17,555 nucleotides of DNA from Amphritea sp. Lineage in GTDB: Bacteria > Pseudomonadota > Gammaproteobacteria > Pseudomonadales > Nitrincolaceae. The notes beneath the pieces are model-generated. The model did not search any database, was not told the DNA's origin, and saw only the letters and a program-made list of their open reading frames with translations. Below, piece after piece: positions 15,363-17,555 of the stretch (its first letter is position 1; each line of letters opens with the position of its first letter). The stretch spans positions 1-17,555 of the forward strand of contig JAIBDA010000015.1 in NCBI GenBank assembly GCA_024679635.1, read 5' to 3'. The position numbers and the translations under genes are program-made.

Positions 15363-16619
15363 TTACTGACGAATATGGCCATCACCCAACACCACGTATT
15401 TTTGTGAGGTAAGCCCTTCAAGGCCAACAGGCCCGCGCGCATGAATTTTATCAGTTGAAATTCCGATTTCAGCACCTAAACCATACTCAAAGCCATCAGC
15501 AAAGCGGGTAGAAGCATTAACCATCACCGAACTTGAATCCACTTCTCGCAGAAAGCTGCGGGACTTGGTGTAATTTTCAGTAATAATAGAATCGGTATGG
15601 TGAGAACCAAAGCGATTAATATGCGCTATAGCCTCATTCATATCACTAACCAGCTTTATCGACAAAATAGGTGCAAGGTACTCAGTTTCCCAGTCTTCAG
15701 CTGTTGCCGCTGTCAGGTGAGGCAACAGTTCGCAAGTTTTTTCACAGCCACGCAGTTCTACACCGATATCCCGATAACGCTCTGCCAGCTCCGGCAGAAT
15801 ATTCGCCGCACAAGCCTCATTCACCAGTAAGGTCTCCATCGTATTACAAGTACCATAACGATGGGTTTTAGAATTGATCGCAATATTAATCGCTTTGGTT
15901 TTATCAGCATCGTCATCTATGTAAACGTGACAAATACCATCCAGGTGCTTAATGACAGCAACCTTGGCATCGCGACTGACACGCTCAATCAGCCCTTTAC
16001 CGCCCCGGGGAACAATAACGTCGACATATTCGGGCATAGTGATCAGCTCACCTACCGCTTCACGGTCGGTCGTTTTAACAACCTGAACAGTATCTGCGGG
16101 CAACCCAACTGCCTGCAGCCCGGTTTGAATACACTCAGCAACAGCTGCATTACTATGAATAGCTTCAGAACCGCCGCGAAGAATAGTCGCATTACCCGAC
16201 TTTAAGCAGAGACTGGCTGCCTCAACAGTAACATTGGGACGAGATTCATAAATAATGCCAATCACGCCCAGAGGAACACGCATTTTACCTACCTGAATAC
16301 CGCTGGGCAGGTAGTTCATATCAGTGATTGCACCGATCGGATCAGGAAGTGCAGCTACCTGACGCAAGCCTTCAATCATCGTATCGATCTGAGACTGCTT
16401 CAGCTCCAGACGATCAAGCATCGCATCATCCAGGCCGTTAGCCCGACCCTGCTCTAAGTCTTTTTCGTTCGCGGCAACCAATTCAGTACGGGACGCATCA
16501 ATTGCATCCGCCATCGCTAACAGGGCGCGGTTTTTTTCGCTGGTATCAGCTTTCGCAATTGCGCGGGACGCGATGCGAGCCTGCTGGCCCAGCTCTGCCA
16601 TATACTCTTTAACGTTCAT
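15363..16619 (-). CDS. proA: Gamma-glutamyl phosphate reductase
   Basis: ProA is an NADPH-dependent aldehyde dehydrogenase-fold enzyme that reduces glutamyl-5-phosphate to the semialdehyde, the second step of proline synthesis. The 418-residue length matches the family. Segments seen include [16 protein letters not shown] (115-130), [15 protein letters not shown] (139-153), VPRGGKGLI (203-211), the catalytic cysteine C258 in [13 protein letters not shown], and the C-terminal [18 protein letters not shown]. The ATG at 16619 has a clear AAGGAAGG ribosome site, and a near-consensus promoter lies just upstream. It heads the leftward operon. proB is not adjacent, as in other genomes where proA is linked to nadD instead. 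Confidence 0.98.
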   Translation of the reverse strand: MNVKEYMAELGQQARIASRAIAKADTSEKNRALLAMADAIDASRTELVAANEKDLEQGRANGLDDAMLDRLELKQSQIDTMIEGLRQVAALPDPIGAITDMNYLPSGIQVGKMRVPLGVIGIIYESRPNVTVEAASLCLKSGNATILRGGSEAIHSNAAVAECIQTGLQAVGLPADTVQVVKTTDREAVGELITMPEYVDVIVPRGGKGLIERVSRDAKVAVIKHLDGICHVYIDDDADKTKAINIAINSKTHRYGTCNTMETLLVNEACAANILPELAERYRDIGVELRGCEKTCELLPHLTAATAEDWETEYLAPILSIKLVSDMNEAIAHINRFGSHHTDSIITENYTKSRSFLREVDSSSVMVNASTRFADGFEYGLGAEIGISTDKIHARGPVGLEGLTSQKYVVLGDGHIRQ

Positions 16620-16646
16620 AACCTTCCTTCTCCGTCGAGACCGGCC

Positions 16647-16675
16647 ATTATACCCCGCTCAACAGCAAGGGTCAT
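16647..16675 (-). promoter_or_regulatory. Sigma70 promoter of the proA-nadD-rsfS-rlmH-mrdA-rodA operon
   Basis: On the minus strand the -10 box is a perfect TATAAT (16647-16652) and the -35 box is ATGACC (16670-16675, four matches including TGAC) with the optimal 17-base spacer. Transcription should begin near 16640, giving a leader of about 20 bases containing the AAGGAAGG ribosome site of proA. No operator is obvious. Confidence 0.75.
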
Positions 16676-16726
16676 CGACAGAGAGAGTAAAAGCGAAAAA
16701 AAGCCGTTTTTGCAAAGCAACTTAAC

Positions 16727-16735
16727 TGCTATTAT
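16727..16735 (+). promoter_or_regulatory. Extended -10 promoter for the plus-strand membrane protein gene
   Basis: The plus strand carries TGCTATTAT at 16727-16735: a TATTAT -10 box (5 of 6 matches) with the TGn extension that can replace a good -35. The T-rich sequence about 17 bases upstream (16707-16712) is a poor -35. The predicted start near 16742 would give a leader of about 33 bases before the ATG at 16775. It is back to back with the proA promoter, the -35 of proA lying about 50 bases away. Confidence 0.5.
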
Positions 16736-16774
16736 CTGCAGGTTCTTCTGTCTCGGAATCTGAACCCTCGGAAT

Positions 16775-17555
16775 ATGGATAAACCGCAGCCTTTTGCAGC
16801 ATTCACTAATCAGCGTACGCAGCTGATACTTACCCTCGCCTGCACCCTGCTGGGAGGTCTGCTGCTGGCCGGAATATATCTTTCAGTCGTTGCTGGTAAG
16901 ACAGCCCAACACCAGACCCAACAACAAGGCGAACTACTGGGACAGCAAACCGTAACATTGATTAAACCAGCCCTGCTTTCCGATGACGCCGTCAGCCTTA
17001 ACTTTGTGCTGAACCAACTGGTACGCCAACCCTATATTGAAGCGATCATCCTTAAAGACCCTAAGGACCGCCTTATTGGCAGAGCTGGAGACATTAAGCA
17101 GGACAACCTGATTCAGCAGGAGATATTAATCAGCCAGCAAGAACAGACGCTGGCAATACTGGAATTACACCTGAACCCCAAACCCAATCAGGAACATATC
17201 AACGGCCTTCTGGCCCAGACGGCAATTTTAGCGCTAATCATTATTATTCTGGCCCTGCTCGGCTGCTGGATCTGGCTTAACCGCTATCCAGAAACACTCA
17301 CCCCAGCTCCGGCTGCAGCCGCAATAGACGATGAAAGCGATATAGTCCTGAGCCCCCCTCTGGTTGCACCATCCCGGCTGGACACAAAGAGACATCAGCC
17401 CCCATCAAACACAGCAACAAGCACAACTAAAAACACCGACAACCAAGACGATCCTGGAATATTAGTCGAGCTACTTCGCCCCGCTGATGACAGCCCAGGC
17501 ATGCCCGACTTCGCCCCATTCTCTGAACACAAAAACTCAACTGACCATCATCACC
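16775..17555 (+). CDS. Unidentified two-helix membrane protein with periplasmic sensor-like domain (3' end beyond window)
   Basis: An open frame runs without a stop from the ATG at 16775 to the window edge (260 codons). It starts with a short basic/polar segment, then a membrane helix at about 16-40, a periplasmic region at about 41-146, a second helix at about 147-169, and a long cytoplasmic, low-complexity tail rich in Pro, Thr, Asn, Asp and Ser. The periplasmic part (QGELLGQQTVTLIKPAL, then LNQLVRQPYIEAIILKD and DRLIGRAG) resembles in layout the Smp/YtjB domain and the N-terminal sensor regions of some kinases and cyclases: a helix, then a strand ending in an 'x-D-x-x-G-x-x-I' turn. I cannot name the family. 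The C-terminal part is missing, so an output domain may follow. The ATG has a weak GGA two bases away. Low G and T use in the last 150 bases reflects the linker. It diverges from proA. Confidence 0.75.
   Translation, partial: MDKPQPFAAFTNQRTQLILTLACTLLGGLLLAGIYLSVVAGKTAQHQTQQQGELLGQQTVTLIKPALLSDDAVSLNFVLNQLVRQPYIEAIILKDPKDRLIGRAGDIKQDNLIQQEILISQQEQTLAILELHLNPKPNQEHINGLLAQTAILALIIIILALLGCWIWLNRYPETLTPAPAAAAIDDESDIVLSPPLVAPSRLDTKRHQPPSNTATSTTKNTDNQDDPGILVELLRPADDSPGMPDFAPFSEHKNSTDHHH

Noticed and set aside
15861..16205. Plus-strand open frame of 114 codons
   Set aside because: It is a mirror of the proA coding sequence and carries no recognisable feature.
1..17555. Mobile elements, CRISPR arrays, tRNA or rRNA genes
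   Set aside because: No transposase or integrase reading frame, spaced direct repeats, cloverleaf or rRNA-like sequence was found; the genes are packed with short gaps.

Overview
The window is a compact chromosomal block from a gammaproteobacterium. Gene content and order (proA, nadD, rsfS, rlmH, mrdA, rodA, mltB, rlpA, dacA, a class IV aminotransferase, ybeD, lipB, lipA) match the elongasome and lipoate neighbourhood known from Pseudomonas-like and Oceanospirillales genomes. The roughly balanced base composition and protein flavour suggest a marine Oceanospirillales-type bacterium, but this is an inference. No mobile element, integrase, CRISPR array, tRNA or rRNA was seen. Every complete gene lies on the minus strand, so transcription runs from high to low coordinates. 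One incomplete gene at the right edge is on the plus strand.

Layout from right to left. At about 16620-16774 two divergent promoters sit back to back. One drives proA leftward with a near-consensus sigma70 site; the other has an extended -10 and faces a truncated two-helix membrane protein (16775 to the edge). The leftward genes are proA (proline synthesis), nadD (NAD synthesis), rsfS (ribosome silencing), rlmH (23S rRNA methylation), mrdA/PBP2 and rodA (elongasome synthase pair). After a 209-base gap come mltB and rlpA (two lytic transglycosylases) and dacA (D,D-carboxypeptidase). A strong intercistronic stem-loop then precedes a D-amino-acid-type aminotransferase, followed by ybeD, lipB and lipA (lipoate attachment and sulfur insertion).

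The left 4.5 kb is the accessory part. Directly coupled to lipA (shared A of TGATG) is an eight-or-so-helix LPG_synthase_TM protein without a synthase domain. A short gap with a weak promoter candidate follows. Then come a polyprenyl-phosphate sugar synthase (GT2, ArnC/DPM1-like), a PMT/ArnT-like GT39/83 glycosyltransferase and a PAP2 phosphatase, with two overlaps of exactly 26 bases. Together these could charge undecaprenyl phosphate with a sugar, move it across the inner membrane, transfer it to a periplasmic acceptor and handle the lipid phosphate. The sugar and acceptor cannot be read from the sequence.

Most of the window is ordinary housekeeping DNA. The points most worth a second look are the lipid-linked glycosylation cassette attached to lipA, the hairpin in front of the aminotransferase gene, the divergent promoter region, and the unidentified plus-strand membrane protein at the edge.
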